The notes under the pieces: model-generated
What the model saw: the letters and a program-made list of their open reading frames with translations, nothing else
Database searches by the model: none
What the model was told of the DNA's origin: nothing
In this document: positions 1-41,398 of the stretch, piece by piece
How the letters are laid out: every line of letters starts with the position of its first letter
Position numbering within the stretch: position 1 is the first letter of the stretch
Assembly: GCA_009760855.2 (NCBI GenBank)
Contig: WPIO01000066.1
Span: 768,501-832,500, forward strand
Reading direction: 5' to 3'
Origin: Cristatella mucedo
Lineage: Eukaryota > Bryozoa > Phylactolaemata > Cristatellidae
Length of the DNA stretch: 64,000 nt
Position numbers and translations under genes: made by a program

Positions 1-848
1 ATCTAGGTGTGATATTCCAAAGCAACCTCTCGTTAGACGACCACATCAGGTCCACAGTCAAATCTGCCTATTTTCATCTTCATAACATTGCTAAAATTAC
101 GGCCTGTTTAGATAAGGATACCACGTCCAAGTTGGTCAATGCATTCGTGACATCTCGTCTCGACTTCTGCAACTCACTGCTTACTGGCCTACCAGCATGT
201 GCGATCAGGTGATTGCAGCTGGTGCAAAACTCTGCAGCTAGGCTTGTCTGTCGTGAGCGTCGCAGTTGCCACATTACTCCACTTCTCGCCGACCTGCACT
301 GGCTACCAGTGAGGCAACGGATTGACTTCAAGGTTTTGTCGCTCACTTTTAGGTCTCTTCATTCTATTGTTCCAGCCTATCTTTCAGATATACTACCCCA
401 TCAGGCCAAGCATCGTACCACTTGCTTTTCGGAATCCAACAGTCTGGAAATACCTTGTATAAACGTTAAATCCTTTGGAGACCGTGCATTTAGCTCGTAT
501 GCTCCCAAAGCCTGGAACTCCCTCCCGACCTGCGTCAGAACATCCCCTGACCTGACCATATTTAAAAGAAACTTAAAAACACCTGTTGAGGACAGCATTT
601 AGTGGGTCTCTGTGATTCGTCCTCGATGTGCTTATGCGCGCTGACACCTCATGCTGCCACTAACCACATTTGCATGCTGACCCTGTGCATGTCACCCCTA
701 ACCATATTATTCATTTTGTTTTTTTTTCAAGCATGATTTTACTTACTATTCAATTGCATATCAGTTTGCAGCAAATGTAAAGCACCTAGAAAGAGATTAG
801 GTTCTCTGGGGGCGCTTTATCAAGTGCTATAATAATATTATTGTTAAG
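1..848 (+). mobile_element. LINE-A (CR1/L2 group), 3' end fragment
   Basis: Starts inside the ORF C-terminal region shared by this LINE family (Leu-Gly-Val-Ile-Phe, Ser-Arg-Leu-Asp-Phe-Cys-Asn-Ser-Leu-Leu, Leu-His-Trp-Leu-Pro-Val), interrupted by a TGA near 210 where other copies have CGA (Arg). The 3' UTR, the terminal hairpin (about 779-825) and an ATA-rich tail follow. Cut off on the left by the window edge. Confidence 0.88.
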
Positions 849-1138
849 ATAATGTGAACAGTTGCTGCTTGCTAGATGAAATTTCTCACACGTTCGGCAG
901 TAGTGCATGCAATGTCAGTGTTCAATTTATGCATTTTCGATGCTGATATAGGAAGAGTAGAGTGCCATGAATTTTTTTACCAAAACAATTCTATGGAAAT
1001 CAACTAATCAACCAAGCAGTTGCTACTTGTGCATAGCAGACTCTTGCAAACATCAGAGTGGCAAGAGCAACTTTATATTTACACAAGTCCCGTATGCATC
1101 CTCCTAGTGCTAAATGCCATGATCTCGTTCTTCCTACC

Positions 1139-1232
1139 CTTTGCAGCAAATTTAAAGTGCCTAGGCAGAGATTGAGTTCTCTGTGGGCGCTTTATCAAGT
1201 GCATTATTATTATTATTATCATTATTACTATC
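1139..1232 (+). mobile_element. LINE-A 3' tail only
   Basis: TTGCAGCAAATTTAAAGTGC then the hairpin closing GGGCGCTTTATCAAGTGC and (ATT)n. Severely 5'-truncated copy. Confidence 0.8.
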
Positions 1233-1296
1233 ATTATTACCTTTCCCGAGAGGTTTTGGCTCTCCAGTGCAGACAGCAAGCAAGATAGCAAGGTAT

Positions 1297-1464
1297 TGCA
1301 ACTTCTGATTTTAACTTCACTTGCGACCGGAGATAGACAGACGTGCTTTATGAATCAGACAGTCCTCAACGATCTGATCAGAGACCTATGTCTCACCACG
1401 TCCGAAACTGAGCGTATGACATATGTCATTAAGGAGTGGTACTTTTTAGATAGATATGTTAAAG
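1297..1464 (+). CDS. Possible isolated exon, unrecognised
   Basis: Open frame with a non-repetitive, protein-like peptide (Met-Asn-Gln-Thr-Val-Leu-Asn-Asp-Leu-Ile-Arg-Asp, later Glu-Trp-Tyr-Phe-Leu-Asp-Arg-Tyr-Val-Lys) that ends at an AAA|GTAAGT donor at 1464/1465. No family recognised and the acceptor is unclear. It may belong to a gene to the left of this window, or be chance. Confidence 0.25.
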
Positions 1465-1499
1465 TAAGTCTCTACAGTTTCTGCTTGTAGCTTACTCTG

Positions 1500-2990
1500 T
1501 GCCTCACTGAAGTCAACACCATTTACTGTCGCTGAGTGCCATGACAAATGGCAACTTATGACTTAAAGGTCATTGGAGGCTTTAAAATAGCTTCATGCCT
1601 GATGGACCTCCTGTGGCAGTTTGATTAAGCTACCCTGTTTTCTTGGCTTCTGGGACAGCCAGAACACACAGATGCACTACTGAAAAGTGGCTGGCCTTAT
1701 CAGATCGAGTTTTCTTTTCGGAAGAGCTGTATCAAGTTTTAGCCACTGATAGACAATCATAAGGTGTATGCGACCAATAGCCATTTAAGTTAAGCTTCAT
1801 CCAGTAGTTTGTCACGGCTCTAGGTGATGAGTCTCTAGCTTTCAAGTACTTTATACGAATGTCTTTCCTCAGATGCTGTAGGCAAAGGCAAAAGCTGGTA
1901 TCTTCGGTGGACCACAGATCAAGAAGGTCATAGAGTGTGACGAATTTGCCAAGAGGCTTCATACAACAGAGAAAGCAGCTTGGACCAGTTTTGTTTTGTT
2001 GATTCTGATGACTTTCTTTGGAAATCGTGGAAATTTTGAAATCATCAAAAAGGCTGAAACGCACTGGCAGCTGGTGCAGGCTCTCACTTTGAGCTGAACC
2101 AAAATCGGTTGCAGACGGTTTCTACAAGTTTTTGTTTTCATAGCTCATCTTGAAAAATTTAATGAGGATATGGGAGCTTACTCAGAGGAGCAACATGAGC
2201 CCTTTGACCGGGATATACTGGGCTTTGAATGTTGCTGCCAAGGACAGTACTGCAAAAACATTGGGAGGGGGCGGACGATATTCTGGGAGGGCTTCTTTGA
2301 GAAGTTAATTTCAGTATAGCCCCAAATCTATAACATCTACACATTTATGAACCTTTATGGTATTTTGAATGACTAGATAGCAAATAAATGTTAGCTTTTA
2401 TCCATTTGTTATCACCTCTTAGCTAAATGTTAACCGAAAGGAACGAGTTCATCAGCCAAACATCATAAATGAATTGACCTAGTTCCAAAAGTAAAGTTTT
2501 TTGAAAATAATGACCACTGTTAATACTTTAAAGACGTAAGAAATTAGTAAATAATACTCACTGCGCTGGTGGACAAATGTTTGTAGAGTGCAATTCTACA
2601 ATCTTAATCGTTGTTTCAATGAAAATTGAGTCTCAGCTAAGGTAAATATAATAATAACTTTTATAGTAAATTTAGCAGTCTTTTGGTTTCGCTGCAATGG
2701 TCGTGATAGTTGTAAACTTACTCTGCAGTCTCTAGACTGTTGAACTCACGTGATTGTCAATTAGCTCTGTAGTATGTAGACTGTTGAAGTCACGCATTTC
2801 TTCTGCATCACTGTGGCAGGCCATCTTGTTGCCGACTCAGGCAGTTACCACTAGCCATCCCTGGATGCTATTTCCATATTATTTTATTAACTGCCCTCAT
2901 GATTCAGCTACTTAAGCTTCATACGTTATCACTGTGACTTGTACCAAAATTATTTTAGGCTTTCAGTGAACCTTAGCAAATTGTATAGTG
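1500..2990. other. No gene recognised
   Basis: A/T-rich, no convincing exon or mobile element. A 30-bp imperfect direct repeat occurs at about 2720-2800 (ending GACTGTTGAA then GTCACG-type). Confidence 0.4.
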
Positions 2991-3439
2991 GAGTGGCCAC
3001 TTGGTCTCGCCTGATTACCCGTGATAAGTAAAGAGACAATATTGCTTCAGTTTATAACTATGCAAGTGACTGTATTATTGTCTGCATGCATGCAAGCTTT
3101 CGTACATGTGCCTGCATGTGTTGAGAAATTCACTGCTGCTGCTTTTGCTAACGATGTTACTGCACGCTTCGCCCAGCCATCCAAACGATCTTTTAAGCGC
3201 TGGGCCGCCCCAGCTCAAACCGAGTAGCTGCTGCTCCCAGTGACTCAAGAGTTGCCGCAGCAGCAAGCTAGCAGCAAGGCCTGCATGACAGCGAGCAGCA
3301 ACGCTGGCTGCCTTTTGGTTGGACAGGTAGCGCAGTGGCCCGCCTGACGAGGACTGCTCGGGGCAGCAGCTGCTGCGCCGTAGCCACAGGTACGACAGCC
3401 GAAGCACAGAAGGCAGCAACACTCGGATGCCTCAGCTCG

Positions 3440-3583
3440 TGCCTCGTACCCAGCGAGTTTTGGCAGCACGCTGATGCCGAGGCAGCCGCGGGACGTGCCC
3501 CGGGCCGCCGCTGCCTGACATCGTGGCGAATCAATCTCGCTCCGGCGTCGTCCCCGTCGGTGTCGTCGGCGACGTCATCAGTG
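3440..3583 (+). CDS. Possible upstream exon of the TXNDC16-like gene (start uncertain)
   Basis: A locally CpG-rich stretch ends at a good donor, TCAGTG|GTGAGT. Read in the frame open across 3335-3628, the donor is phase 0, which is what the exon at 5539 needs. The peptide includes Pro-Ser-Glu-Phe-Trp-Gln-His-Ala and a Ser/Ala-rich tail. I cannot show a start codon, signal peptide or acceptor that settles it. It could equally be a CpG-rich first exon or non-coding. Confidence 0.25.
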
Positions 3584-3859
3584 GTGAGTGTGTTGGCAGG
3601 TGCAAGCCAGACTCAGTTGCCACAATGATTTCTCTCTAAACGCCATGTTTGGCTTCTGAAGTGCTCAATCGCCACAGCTGCTGAGTGCTGACGTCCAGCG
3701 AGCTAGACCTCAGTGCCCCTGAGAGAGGCTCTAGCCTCTTGGCGTTTTGATGATCACGTTAATTGCGTCATCTTAATTGATGGTTTCAAAAAAAAATACA
3801 AACTTACCCATTCCTGTCAGCCTTCTCGCCTTTGTGTGCTCGGTCGTTCTCATTCGGTT

Positions 3860-4017
3860 AGCTGATTTAACAACGTCATTTATACATTGGCAGAAGAGCC
3901 TCAATGGCTACGGCTATCATCACCCCTTGCAGTGGACAGTAAAGGATAGCCCACTACAGGACTCGAACCCCGGACCCAGGTCGTGAAAAACCAGCACCTT
4001 ACCTCTTGGGCGGAACC
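3860..4017 (-). mobile_element. SINE-alpha (tRNA-derived), degraded
   Basis: Reverse complement carries the B-box-like GGGTTCGAGTCC and the shared body ending in AATCAGCTA. Diverged copy. Confidence 0.7.
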
Positions 4018-4249
4018 CAGGAACAACTGCGCATGTTCTGACAAACCAATTCACGTGGTTCCTTTCCAGATCTTTTTAAGTACCTAGCCAAGGGCTTAAA
4101 GTGCTTGCCTTAGATGACCGATTTCAAGGTAATCAACTTTGACTTTGTATTCAGTGGGCTTGAGCTGTGTGGCATATGGAAGTGCCAGGATAGATTTGCA
4201 GTTCTCTTAGGTCACAATACTGACGAACGCACACGGGAGTGTCCATGCA

Positions 4250-4303
4250 CGCACTCACATTCACACACACAGAGACACACACACACATGGATGCACACAT
4301 ACA

Positions 4304-4334
<31 letters not shown>

Positions 4335-4426
4335 TCTATATGTATATATATATATATATATTATATATATATACATATAATATATGTGTGTATGTATATG
4401 TATATATGTATGCATGTACACACACA

Positions 4427-4473
<47 letters not shown>

Positions 4474-4478
4474 TTCTC
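4250..4478. repeat. Compound microsatellite (CA)n-(TC)n-(TA)n-(CA)n
   Basis: Alternating CA, TC, TA, GT and CA/CG dinucleotide runs in one block. Long open frames across it are by-products of the repeat. Confidence 0.9.
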
Positions 4479-4965
4479 CTGGAGCACTATATTGATTTTT
4501 GATGGCTATTATGGATATCATGAATACCCTCCATCTCGACCGACGTCGTAGGCTCTAACTGCTTGGCATACGTGAAGCACTTCACTAGAGATTCTGTACA
4601 AATGAATTGTGTTTCTTACACCTGTATCCTGACTGACCTTAACATGGGACCTGATCTTGCTTTTAATGCACGATCGGCTTTTGCACTCTTTTCCTAACTG
4701 ACCCCCACTCCTGATTTTAATGTGGCTATCGATTCAAAATCATCAGGCTGAATAAGATTTCATTTTTTCAGCTCAGTTTGCCTTCATCGCATCGAAAGAC
4801 CTGTTCGTATAGTAAGTTCGACTTTTGCTGATTTCACGAGTTGGTTGCCAAATTTGGCTTTATCGTGCATGAGCCCTGGCACTTGTCCAGCTAGTCGAAT
4901 TCTAGTTTTTGAACTAGGGTAGACTTCTTGACCACCTCCTTTATTCTTATCATCCTGGCAAAAAG

Positions 4966-5042
4966 AGAGAGGGAGAAAGAATGAGACAGACAGACAGAGA
5001 AAGTGAGAGAGAAGGAGGGAGAGAGAGAGAAAGAGGGAGATG
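4966..5042. repeat. Purine-rich (GA)n-like tract
   Basis: Imperfect GAGA/GAGG run next to a LINE-A tail. Confidence 0.75.
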
Positions 5043-5057
5043 GGTTCGATGATCTGT

Positions 5058-5378
5058 AATAGTAGTAATAATAATACACTTGATGAAGCTCCCTCAGAGA
5101 ACTAATCTCGTTTATTGGTGCTTTACATTTTTTGCAAAGAAAACACGATCGAATGGAGTGTGGTTTTATGCTTGATAAATAACATGAATAACATGGTTAG
5201 GGGTGACATGTACAGGGACAGCAAGCAAGTGTGATTAGTGGCAGCATGCATAAGCGCATAAAGGACGAATCACAGGGACACACTAAATGCTGCCATAAAT
5301 GGGTGTGTTTTAATAGCTTTTTAAATAAGGTCAAGTCAGGGGATGTCCTGACGAAAATCGGAAGTGGGTTCCAGGCTA
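5058..5378 (-). mobile_element. LINE-A 3' end fragment
   Basis: (TAA)n, hairpin, 3' UTR and the last about 30 codons of the ORF on the - strand (Ala-Trp-Asn ... Leu-Pro ... Phe-Val-Arg-Thr). It ends about 160 bases before the first exon found of the TXNDC16-like gene. Confidence 0.82.
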
Positions 5379-5538
5379 TAGCTATAGCTGTTCCTGGCTT
5401 GCAATAGACCGATTGACCATGCCCTCGACGTATCAAGCAGCAGTGCAGCAACGACACGGCTGCAGCTCACTTTGCTCCATCGAAATGCATACCTGCCGTT
5501 CGGCTGATAGGTTTTCGAATGAATTTTCTTTGTTATAG

Positions 5539-34554
<29,016 letters not shown>

Positions 34555-35229
34555 ATGTCAGTTGGCTGGCAGGGACCCGTGCTACTCAACCCGCGATAGG
34601 CGCGATCTGATTTCTTGCTGGCATGCCAACGACTTTTGTGTCCAGGAATGAGACTGCTGTGGCTCGATTGATTAGCACAGGTGTGGCTGCTACGGCTGCT
34701 TTCAATACTTCCCATGTGAATCTCAATTAGCTTACCATCGTCACCAATTAATGCAAATTGGCAATTGCATATATGCTCGTGACACAGGGAAAGGTTGATT
34801 GGTGTTGCGAAAGGGTGTCTGAATTTGTTTCTCATGCTAATCTCAAGGCCGTCCACCTGAAGAGCATTCCAAAGGCGAATACACTTGGACAAGGTTTTTC
34901 ATCAGTTCTGATAACCTACCTTTCCAAGAGATTTTGCCTAACGTGTGATCACTCCTTCCGTCCGGACAGCGATTTTACATTGGATATTTGTGTGAGCATA
35001 AGCTTGACCCGACTCATGATATCTCCCAAGCACGATATGCCAAGCTGGAAAACAGTGGCATGCTGGTACAATGATTTGCATTTTAATGTAAATGTACCTC
35101 ATTTTCTAAATATATGCCCAAATTCTCTGTCACTAACACAGCTATGTAGACTTGTACATCAAACTCTTGCCATTGTACATTTTCTTGCATGACTAGTGAG
35201 ATTTACATTTTTATATAAAAATAAGAGAT

Positions 35230-35235
35230 AATAAA
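35230..35235 (+). terminator. Candidate poly(A) signal AATAAA
   Basis: AATAAA in an A/T-rich stretch 676 bases after the stop of the TXNDC16-like gene, with T-rich sequence following. It is the first good signal I see downstream on this strand. The intervening 677 bases hold no recognisable coding exon and would be the 3' UTR. Confidence 0.35.
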
Positions 35236-35696
35236 TGAAGATTTATATTATATCGTCCTTCGTTAATGGCTGTCAGCTAGACATGCAAGCAGAGAGGGAA
35301 TTGCTTTTGCTGTTGGAAGTAGCCGTGCGAGTATGTTGCCAAGCAATGTAATATGCTCTCATCTGTGCTTCTCCTAACAGGCTATCGGTTATGGTCTGAC
35401 GTTTAACACTATTATTCAGCCGACTGTGGGACATCGAGCAAAACCATCAAGTAACAAAATGTTCTTAGTATCTCAAATAACATGGTTAACACACCGAAAG
35501 TGGTGACACTATTGATCAAGTCCGTTTTTCGTTCAAAGAATTTCCAATAGGGCTGCAGCATGTTCATGTATTGTAGAAGATACTTTTGAGTGCTCATGTC
35601 TCCGGTTTATTTTCCGTAGGGTGATCGAGCGTTTGTGTTGTAGGTTGGGATGCTGGTGTGGTTGTTGTTATGAGATTGGTTTTCTGGAAAAGTGGG

Positions 35697-35806
35697 ATTT
35701 AAGATTGAATTGCATTTCCCTTTGCATTAAATGTAAAGCGCCTACAGAGAGATTAAGTTCTCTGGGGGCGCTTTATCAAGTGCATTATTATATTGAAGGG
35801 TATTGC
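35697..35806 (+). mobile_element. LINE-A tail
   Basis: ATTGCATTTCCCTTTGCATT, hairpin AAAGCGCC ... GGGCGCTTT, ATTATT. Confidence 0.85.
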
Positions 35807-36172
35807 ATGAGGTTTGGTTTATGGGAGATAGCTTCTCAAAGAAACATCCTTATGTTGGTAATGTTGGCGTCTAAGGACGACAAATAAAAGCCACAGAGAG
35901 TACCTAGTAATAATGCTAATATAATTAACATTAAGTTACTAGAGCCTGGGGTATCGCTTTGCTCAGTCATAGCAGTAGTATTAATTATGCTGTACATAAA
36001 TGTAGACGTCTATTACCTCTTGGTGCACTATGTTTTCTGTCGTTGAATGAGTCTCTGTACTCGCTTCCCTGATGATATTATTTGCATGACATGAAGACCG
36101 TGTGACGGAAGTGTGCCATGTTTCCGAGTTACGGAAAGATGGACGGACTTTTTCGCTTTAATTAATGTATGT

Positions 36173-36257
36173 AGAATTAATTTGCATAACACTCCTAGAT
36201 AAACTAATCTCAATCCAGGTCTCACATATGCCACAGGGCTCGAGCCTGCGATCCTTT
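36173..36257 (-). mobile_element. SINE-beta, degraded partial copy
   Basis: Same order as the 15.2-kb copy: decayed hairpin, CTCACATATGCC, then CTCGAGCC-type B box (+ strand order). The head is lost. Confidence 0.6.
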
Positions 36258-36479
36258 TTTGCGGCCACGTTCTGCTTCAGCAGATGTACATGAGTATCGG
36301 GGTAGCATCTGTGACCTGCAAGCCATAGATGCAGCATGCTAAGTTAGACAGATTATCGCCGGCATTAAATGCTTGCGGACTCTGAATTATAGCCGCTAGG
36401 AATTCAATACACCAAATTCTAAGACCAACGCATAAAAGTCAATGCTGTGCCAAAAAAGGCGAGTTGTATTCCACAAGTT

Positions 36480-37456
36480 GGTTCGGGCATTTGAGCCAAG
36501 TTGTGCTCTGGGCGAGTGAGCCCTACGACGGTTGTTATGCGGCATTTCCTGCGTCGCACGCCTGTTACCGCTGTTGCTGCTAAGTAGATCTCTGCATGCT
36601 ATGGAAATGGAATCATTAGATTAACGCGTTGGGGGCCGTTCGTCGCTGCCGCGTTCCACTGATGTTTGGCCAACCTGCGTCCATTGGTGCTGCTCAAAAC
36701 AGTCGCTGGCCGCATCTTCGAGGCTCGGGGCTTCGCTTCCGGTATTTATCGCGCGTGGGCTGAGACTACCACCATTACGGAGTGCTTCTTTTGTGCGATC
36801 GAGTTCTTACTGAAGGTGGCTGAAGTTATACCCACACCCCCCAGTTTGGAACGCCGTCAAGCAATGTGCCAGCGTAACCGCTATTCGCCAGTCGTCGGGG
36901 AGGATTAGCGCCTATCCAACTTCTGGATTGCGACCTAAGGAATCGGTTGGGAAGCCGATACAGCTCTGCTGATACATCGGGCGGCATTTTGATGACGGAG
37001 CAGTACGAGCTCGGAGGCTGAGATCCAGATGATACCAGGCCCGAATTACTCGCAAGATAAACGTAGCAGAAACCGCATGCGAAATTCGAGGCAAGGTCGC
37101 CGAGCCATGCAACGGCCAGGCAATGTGGTGGTTGCAGAAAGGAGGAATAAACCTGAAAACGGAACCGGTGAAAATGCAGGGCGGATGCCACGGTGACTTA
37201 CTGCAGATGGCGTCCGCACGAATGGCGGCTTGGCGGCCATTATGCGAGCTTAGCTTTGTCGTCGACGAAGCTGTTTCTCCCTCCCCCACCCCCGACGAAT
37301 GGTGGCTTTACCATCATGCGTGCTTAGCAGCGTCGTCAAAGAAACTGTTTCTTTCGCCAAAGAGACCTTTAATAGCAGCCCTAGCACCCAAAGCAGCATT
37401 GCAGCAACTGATCGACAGTCCGCAGCAGCAGCAGCAAGCTTAGCGAGAGAAACGTT
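36480..37456. other. CpG-rich region, no gene assigned
   Basis: GC-rich with overlapping - strand open frames (for example 36826-37191) that show no recognisable domain. Part may be 3' UTR of the LU-domain gene. Confidence 0.3.
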
Positions 37457-37759
37457 TTATGTGAACGAAGCAAGAGCAGCGGCGACCGTCGCTGCCACGA
37501 AGCTCCAGCAAGCGGAGCGGACGCCGGGGCAGCATTCACGAGAGGCCGACGACATTGCCAGCAGTTTGTCGCAGTAGTCGGCTCCGTTGCACGTGTCGCC
37601 ATTGCAGCAGCACAAGCACGTGCTTCCGGTGAGAGTGCACGCAGTCGCAGTTCCCGCTCTGCAGTCGAAGCCGACGGGTGGCGTGAGCGTCGGCGTGCAG
37701 CCGAGACTTTGGTTGTTGACGCGAACGAACTCCGCATACGTCTCGAAGGTCTTGGACAC
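37457..37759 (-). CDS. LU domain exon, C-terminal half with GPI-anchor-like tail
   Basis: On the - strand: acceptor GGCTTTCAG at 37760 (alternative CCTCGCAG at 37787, also phase 0, adding nine residues), stop at 37457-37459. It continues the three-finger domain: Ser-Leu-Gly-Cys, Phe-Asp-Cys, then Cys-Leu-Cys-Cys-Cys-Asn-Gly-Asp-Thr-Cys-Asn, the diagnostic C-C-x-x-D-x-C-N end of LU domains. After Tyr-Cys comes Ser-Ser-Ala and a hydrophobic Ala/Val/Phe-rich C-terminus, as in GPI-anchored Ly6 proteins. With the 41.6-kb exon the domain has the cysteine number of this family. The role cannot be told; LU proteins act as ligands, receptor modulators or channel regulators. Confidence 0.62.
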   Translation of the reverse strand: MSKTFETYAEFVRVNNQSLGCTPTLTPPVGFDCRAGTATACTLTGSTCLCCCNGDTCNGADYCDKLLAMSSASRECCPGVRSACWSFVAATVAAALASFT

Positions 37760-38099
37760 CTGAAAGCCGGCGCCCAGCATTGTGAGCTGCGAGGGTCGTC
37801 ACAGCAAAGGCGTCTTTTTAGTCTTTCTTTTGAGACGACTCTCTCCCTCTCGAGAAATCCGCGAGACGCCAAAGTTCAGCCGAATCGTTCAAAGGATAAA
37901 ATCATACCCCAACCTCCAGAAAAGCCCAAGTTGACTAGTTTGTAATGGCTATACTTTCTTCGGTTCGTTTCACGGGCGATTATTCCCGAACAACCCTTTT
38001 GTGACTCGGAAGCGGCACTTTTGCGGGATTCTTTTAAGCTTCTGCCTGTACCAAAGCCCCACACTGTTCAGGCGGTAGACGCGGCGATGGTAAGTTTAT

Positions 38100-38640
38100 A
38101 CATGCTGACCCGCTACAAAGCAGTGACTAGTTGGAGGCCGACTGGCGATTTCGGATCGCATAGTTTGCAGCACTAGTCACTACAACGCGCCACGGGTCGG
38201 CGCGAAGACGGTCCAGTTAGCTCAATCCCTTTCCTACTACAATGCCAGCACTGGACGCTGGACGGGAAGCACTTCAACCAATGGTCGTGCGTATAATAAT
38301 CCTGCACTGCCTGCTGCATGGCCGGATGAGAGCCACTAAGACACTTCAGCTTGTAATGCAATGTTGCGGGTACGCTTTGAGGTGAGGTAAGGTACGCTTG
38401 AGCAGCAGTATAGTGTAATATGCAATCCTAATTAGACCTTCGAAGCAGTACACGAGTTCATCGTTCTTAACGGTCCGCACGCGGCCCACTAAAAAAGCCC
38501 CTCCCATGCGTGCGCACTGGCTCCACCACAGGCCCTTGATGACGATGAGCATTTCCCAGCATCCGCTTGGATTATCCGAGTTCCCGTATTGGAACGCTGC
38601 GCCGAGAGCGAGCTTGACCGATTGCAAGTCGCACTTCCCG
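38100..38640. other. No gene assigned
   Basis: Carries a 93-codon - strand open frame (38346-38627) with Cys-Trp-Glu-Met-Leu and other non-repetitive residues, but no usable donor or recognised family. Confidence 0.2.
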
Positions 38641-39610
38641 AGGTACAGCCATGGTTTAAATCGTACTTGTCCGATCGTGTTTAATCAGCGTCGTGTGAGG
38701 GTCAGGTCTCACACCTGAGACGGGTCACCCATGGAATCCCTTAAGGCTCCGTTCTCGGTCCCTTGTTGTTCACCATTTATGCTCAACCACTGCAAAAAAA
38801 TTGATTAAGGCCCGTGGAATAGGATATTACTTTTATGCTGACGATACCCAGCTGTATTTTTCATTAAACCGTCGGAATCTGCTGCAGCAACTGAGAAACT
38901 GAACGTTTGCCTAGCCGACACTCGATCTTGGATTTTGAAAAACTTCTCGAAACTAAATGACGATAAAACTGAACTGCTGCTCATAGGACACCCTAAGCGC
39001 GTGGTTGATTTAAAAGGCTCTAATAGGTGATGCTCTTGTGCGAACCTTACCATGTGCTCTAAATTTAGGTTTCGTTTTTGACAGCTGCCTCAATTTCAAA
39101 AGCTTCATTCAGAAGACTGCTTCTACAGATAGCCATCACGTCCGATTCCTATCCAAGATTAAGAACTTTCTTCCACGTTGGCTGGTAAAAGATTTAACTA
39201 GTTCATTAATTCTGCCTGAGGTAGATTATTGTAATTCCCTGTTGGCTGGGCTACCAAAGACAGAAACTGGTCTACGCAGCTGGCTATAAATATTGTTTCA
39301 GGGCTAGTTTTCAAGTCTCAGAGGCTTGACGACGCGTCTCCTTCAGTAAAAGAGCAAGGTTGCTTCCGGTTGATCGACGAGTACAGAGCAAGGTTCTTAC
39401 TCTGACAGACAAGGCCTGCCATGGCTTGGCTCCCCCATATCTAGCTAAACTGCTGCATCAGCTTCAGCCTCTTCGAGCCCTCAGGTCCTGTGTGGACAAC
39501 AAATTAGCTGTCTCATTTCTTCGCTTAAAGACCGTTTGCGACGGAAGCTTTAGCTCGGCAGGTCCTAGACTGTGGAACTCGCTTCCACAATTCTTAGGCA
39601 ACGACAAGCC
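38640..39610 (+). mobile_element. LINE-B with reverse-transcriptase catalytic motif
   Basis: Starts at Trp-Phe-Lys-Ser-Tyr-Leu-Ser-Asp-Arg, then Gly-Ile-Pro-stop-Gly-Ser-Val-Leu-Gly-Pro-Leu-Leu (a CAA to TAA change), then Phe-Tyr-Ala-Asp-Asp-Thr-Gln-Leu-Tyr, the RT active site, then the C-terminal domain. Several frameshifts. The 3' UTR is missing: the match stops at 39610. Confidence 0.87.
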
Positions 39611-39874
39611 AGTCATACTTACACTTTATTCCCGCCCCCAGTCAGGATGCTACTTGAGCGTGAGGGAAAAATTGCTCCGCTTCCTCCTGGGCTAGAGCAC
39701 AGCAGCAGAGTATGAGGACCGGGCTCTTCAAAACCCCCAGGGGGAGACGACTTGGAAGCTTCGCATGCAGACGAATGCCCGTAATTATGGACGGTGAGAT
39801 TGCCGGATGAACCGCAATTACAAACAATTAGCCTAGCCGCAGAATTAGAACCGAGAGGCCTTTGCAATAGCCAC

Positions 39875-39875
<1 letters not shown>

Positions 39876-39909
<34 letters not shown>

Positions 39910-40405
39910 ACTTGATAAAGCGCCCTCAGAGAACTTAATCTCTTTCTAGGCGCTTTACATTTGCATCAAAGGGAAATGCAATTGAATGGTAAGTAAAATC
40001 ATGCTTGAAAAACAAACACAATGAATAATATGGTTAGGGGTGACATGCACAGGGTCAGCATGCAAATGTGGTTAGTGGCAGCAAGCACAGTGTCAGCACG
40101 CATAAGCACATCAAAGACGAATCACAGGGACCCACTAAATGCTGTCCTAAATAGGTGTCTTTTGAGCTTCCTTTTAAATGTGGTCAGGTCAGGGGATGTT
40201 TTGACGCAGGTCGGGAGGGAGTTCCAGGCTTTGGGAGCATATGAACTAAATACACGGTCTCCAAAGGATGTAAGGTTTGTATGAGGTATTTCTAGACTGT
40301 TGGATTCCGAGAAGCAGGTGGTACGATGCTTGGCCTGATGGGGTAGTATATCTGACAGATAGGCTGGAGCCATAGAATGAAGGGACCTAAAAGTGAGCGA
40401 CAATA
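39876..40405 (-). mobile_element. LINE-A 3' end and C-terminal ORF part
   Basis: (TAA)n, hairpin, 3' UTR, then a 93-codon - strand frame (40403-40122) for the C-terminus. Close in sequence to the copies at 24.3 and 51.4 kb. Confidence 0.9.
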
Positions 40406-40547
40406 AGCTCAGGCTTACGAGCAGCCCAGTGTGCGATTTCGTACGATTGTGTAGGAGCGAGTTGATTGCATGACTTATGACCTAGCTACTATTTAAGGCA
40501 TGAGCCGGACAGCAAATACACTCTTGGAGCAACGATCGTGGAGCAAG

Positions 40548-40716
40548 GTGAGCCGTGACGGCGCACAAGATAAGGCGGTTGCTTTTCATGACCTCGGTCT
40601 CGAAGTCGTGGGCTCGAATCCTAAGGTGGGCGATCCTTTGTCGCCACTGCAAGCGGCGGTGATAGCCGTAAAAGCTCTACTGTGGCTATGCAAAAAGAAG
40701 CGGTTGAATCAGCTAG
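40548..40716 (+). mobile_element. SINE-alpha, full length
   Basis: Head GTGAGCCGTGACGGCGCACA, near-palindrome, B box GGGCTCGAATCC, body, AATCAGCTAG. Confidence 0.9.
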
Positions 40717-41398
40717 TACTTATTTACTAGCGATCTGCCGGTCGGTGAGTCCTAGCACTGAGCACGAGCTTCTTCAAGCCTGTTATCAAGTCGACAGGAA
40801 GTCACCCGTCGTATCAGCCCTAGTATGCCGGCGATCGCTGTGTCTTTTCTATTACTGCACTGCTGCTACCACCGGGTGAAGAATATTGAGCGCTGTGTTG
40901 CTATTCGCGGCGCATTTCGTGCTTCAGGTCTTTGCACACACTGCATGCGTTATGCAGCGCCGCTGCCCGAACTGGTGGGGATCGTGACGTCGTAACAAGG
41001 TGCAGCCGAATGTAAGCGACTGGAAGCAAGGCTCACGCTGGACGTGCGAGCGCCTATGCTTCACGCTGACGCAGCGTAATTACGCTTATTTGTGTAAGGC
41101 GGAAGTGCTCGCGAAATGCAGAGGCGATTGCTCGTCTATATTTCTCACGGCAAATCTAAGAGCTAGTGCTGAAAATTGTAGGTGGCGAGCGGCCTCGGCC
41201 GACGGTGGCCTCGAGCGAGACGCAGCTTTAACTATAACTAGCTTTAATTAAAGGATTTGGCTCTAATTTAACCTTTATTAGCTGCACAATTTCTGTCCAG
41301 TCAAACTCAGAGCGGTCTGCAATAGCGTGCAGCAGCAGGATAGCGCCGTGAGGAGCCCGGATTTTTTAACAGCGACGCCCCTTAAAACTGACCTGGCA

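Noticed and set aside
4114-4502. Long open frames on both strands across the compound repeat
   Set aside because: They translate CA/TG/TA dinucleotide runs into His-Thr or Tyr-Ile repeats and have no other content.
34758-35192. 144-codon + strand open frame after the stop of the TXNDC16-like gene
   Set aside because: No recognised domain, A/T-rich, inside the probable 3' UTR. Kept only as UTR.
37381-37872. 163-codon - strand frame over the LU exon
   Set aside because: Alternative frame of the same GC-rich exon; Arg/Ala/Ser-rich without the cysteine pattern.
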